Part shown: one piece after another, positions 5,293 through 5,707 of the stretch
Layout: each line of letters starts with the position of its first letter
Position numbering within the stretch: position 1 is the stretch's first letter
Assembly: GCA_024280675.1 (NCBI GenBank)
Contig: JAJRPT010000058.1
Coordinates: 1 to 5,707, forward strand
DNA: 5,707 nucleotides
From: Bacteroidota bacterium
GTDB taxonomy: Bacteria; Bacteroidota; Ignavibacteria; Kapaibacteriales; UBA2268
Direction: 5' to 3'
The notes under the pieces: generated by a model
Databases searched by the model: none
The model's input: only the letters and a program-made list of their open reading frames with translations
Told to the model about the DNA's origin: nothing
Program-made: the position numbers and the translations under genes

Positions 5293-5707
5293 TCAAAATT
5301 GCTCTAAGACCTTGGTATTGTTTTCATACATTAAACGTATGTCATCTACTTTGGTAGAGAGCATGCTGATGCGCTCAATCCCAAAACCAAAGGCATAGCC
5401 CGAGTAGACATCGGCATCGATTCCGCCAGCTTTTAAGACATTTGGGTGTATCATTCCGCATCCTGCAACTTCCATCCATTTGCCTGAGCCTTTGGCTCTT
5501 ATATCCAGCTCGGCACTTGGTTCGGTGAAAGGGAAAAAAGATGGTCGGAAGCGAAATTCTAACTCATTGCCATATAGTTTCTTTGCAAAAGTAATCATAG
5601 TGGCTTTAAGCTCGGCAAGTGAGACATTTTTGTCAATGTAGAGTCCTTCTATCTGGTGAAATTCGGCTAAATGAGTCGAGTCTAGTGCTTCATTACGGTA
5701 GACTCTG
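5293..5707 (-). CDS. pheS: Phenylalanyl-tRNA synthetase alpha subunit, C-terminal part (5' end outside window)
   Basis: The reading frame enters from the right edge (first whole codon at 5704-5706) and ends at the TGA 5293-5295, giving the last 137 residues of a protein usually about 330-350 long. PheS, paired with PheT, charges tRNA-Phe in the cytoplasm. The fragment opens in class II motif 2 (RVYRNEALDSTH, then EFHQIEGL) and continues with FRFRPSFFPFTEPSAELDI, VAGCGMIHPNVLKAGGID, and YSGYAFGFGIERISML, which carries motif 3 and the phenylalanine-pocket Ala. It closes with DDIRLMYENN...LEQF. All of these agree closely with bacterial PheS, and no frameshift or missing motif is seen. An internal ATG at 5596-5598 is not the start, because conserved sequence continues upstream of it in frame. 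Confidence 0.97.
   Translation of the reverse strand, partial: RVYRNEALDSTHLAEFHQIEGLYIDKNVSLAELKATMITFAKKLYGNELEFRFRPSFFPFTEPSAELDIRAKGSGKWMEVAGCGMIHPNVLKAGGIDADVYSGYAFGFGIERISMLSTKVDDIRLMYENNTKVLEQF

Overview
This is an AT-rich bacterial chromosomal window that most likely comes from the Bacteroidota/Chlorobi (FCB) side of the tree. The sugar dehydrogenase at 3864-5261 ends in a C-terminal domain of the type IX secretion (T9SS) sorting kind, which is largely confined to that group. The YceI protein carries a C-terminal block typical of Bacteroidota homologues, and three of the four visible starts lack a Shine-Dalgarno sequence. The DUF2723 subtype (TDNGEL ... AHPTGYPLF) would also fit Ignavibacteria or Kapabacteria relatives. 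The exact taxon cannot be fixed from the sequence alone.

Layout. Positions 1-371 hold no convincing protein gene. They contain a strong intrinsic terminator that works only for a leftward transcript (124-147), a GC-rich palindrome (273-285) and AT-rich spacer. Four rightward genes follow: an iodotyrosine-deiodinase-like nitroreductase (372-1037), a DUF2723/TMEM260-like membrane glycosyltransferase (1102-2934), a secreted YceI lipocalin-fold protein (3137-3730) and a secreted PQQ-type aldose dehydrogenase with a T9SS tail (3864-5261). The right edge holds the 3' part of pheS on the minus strand (5293 to beyond 5707), convergent with the dehydrogenase.

How the genes relate. The first two genes are 64 bp apart and could share a transcript. 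The others are separated by 202 and 133 bp and look like independent units. Nothing ties the genes into one pathway. The shared theme is the cell envelope (glycosyltransferase, periplasmic YceI, exported dehydrogenase), with a flavoenzyme and a housekeeping tRNA synthetase beside them.

I found no mobile element, CRISPR array, toxin-antitoxin pair or defence system. The points most worth a second look are the orphan leftward terminator, which implies an unannotated short RNA between 148 and about 371; the intact substrate-binding Glu-Tyr-Lys triad of the deiodinase-like enzyme; and the altered PQQ/substrate-pocket residues of the dehydrogenase.
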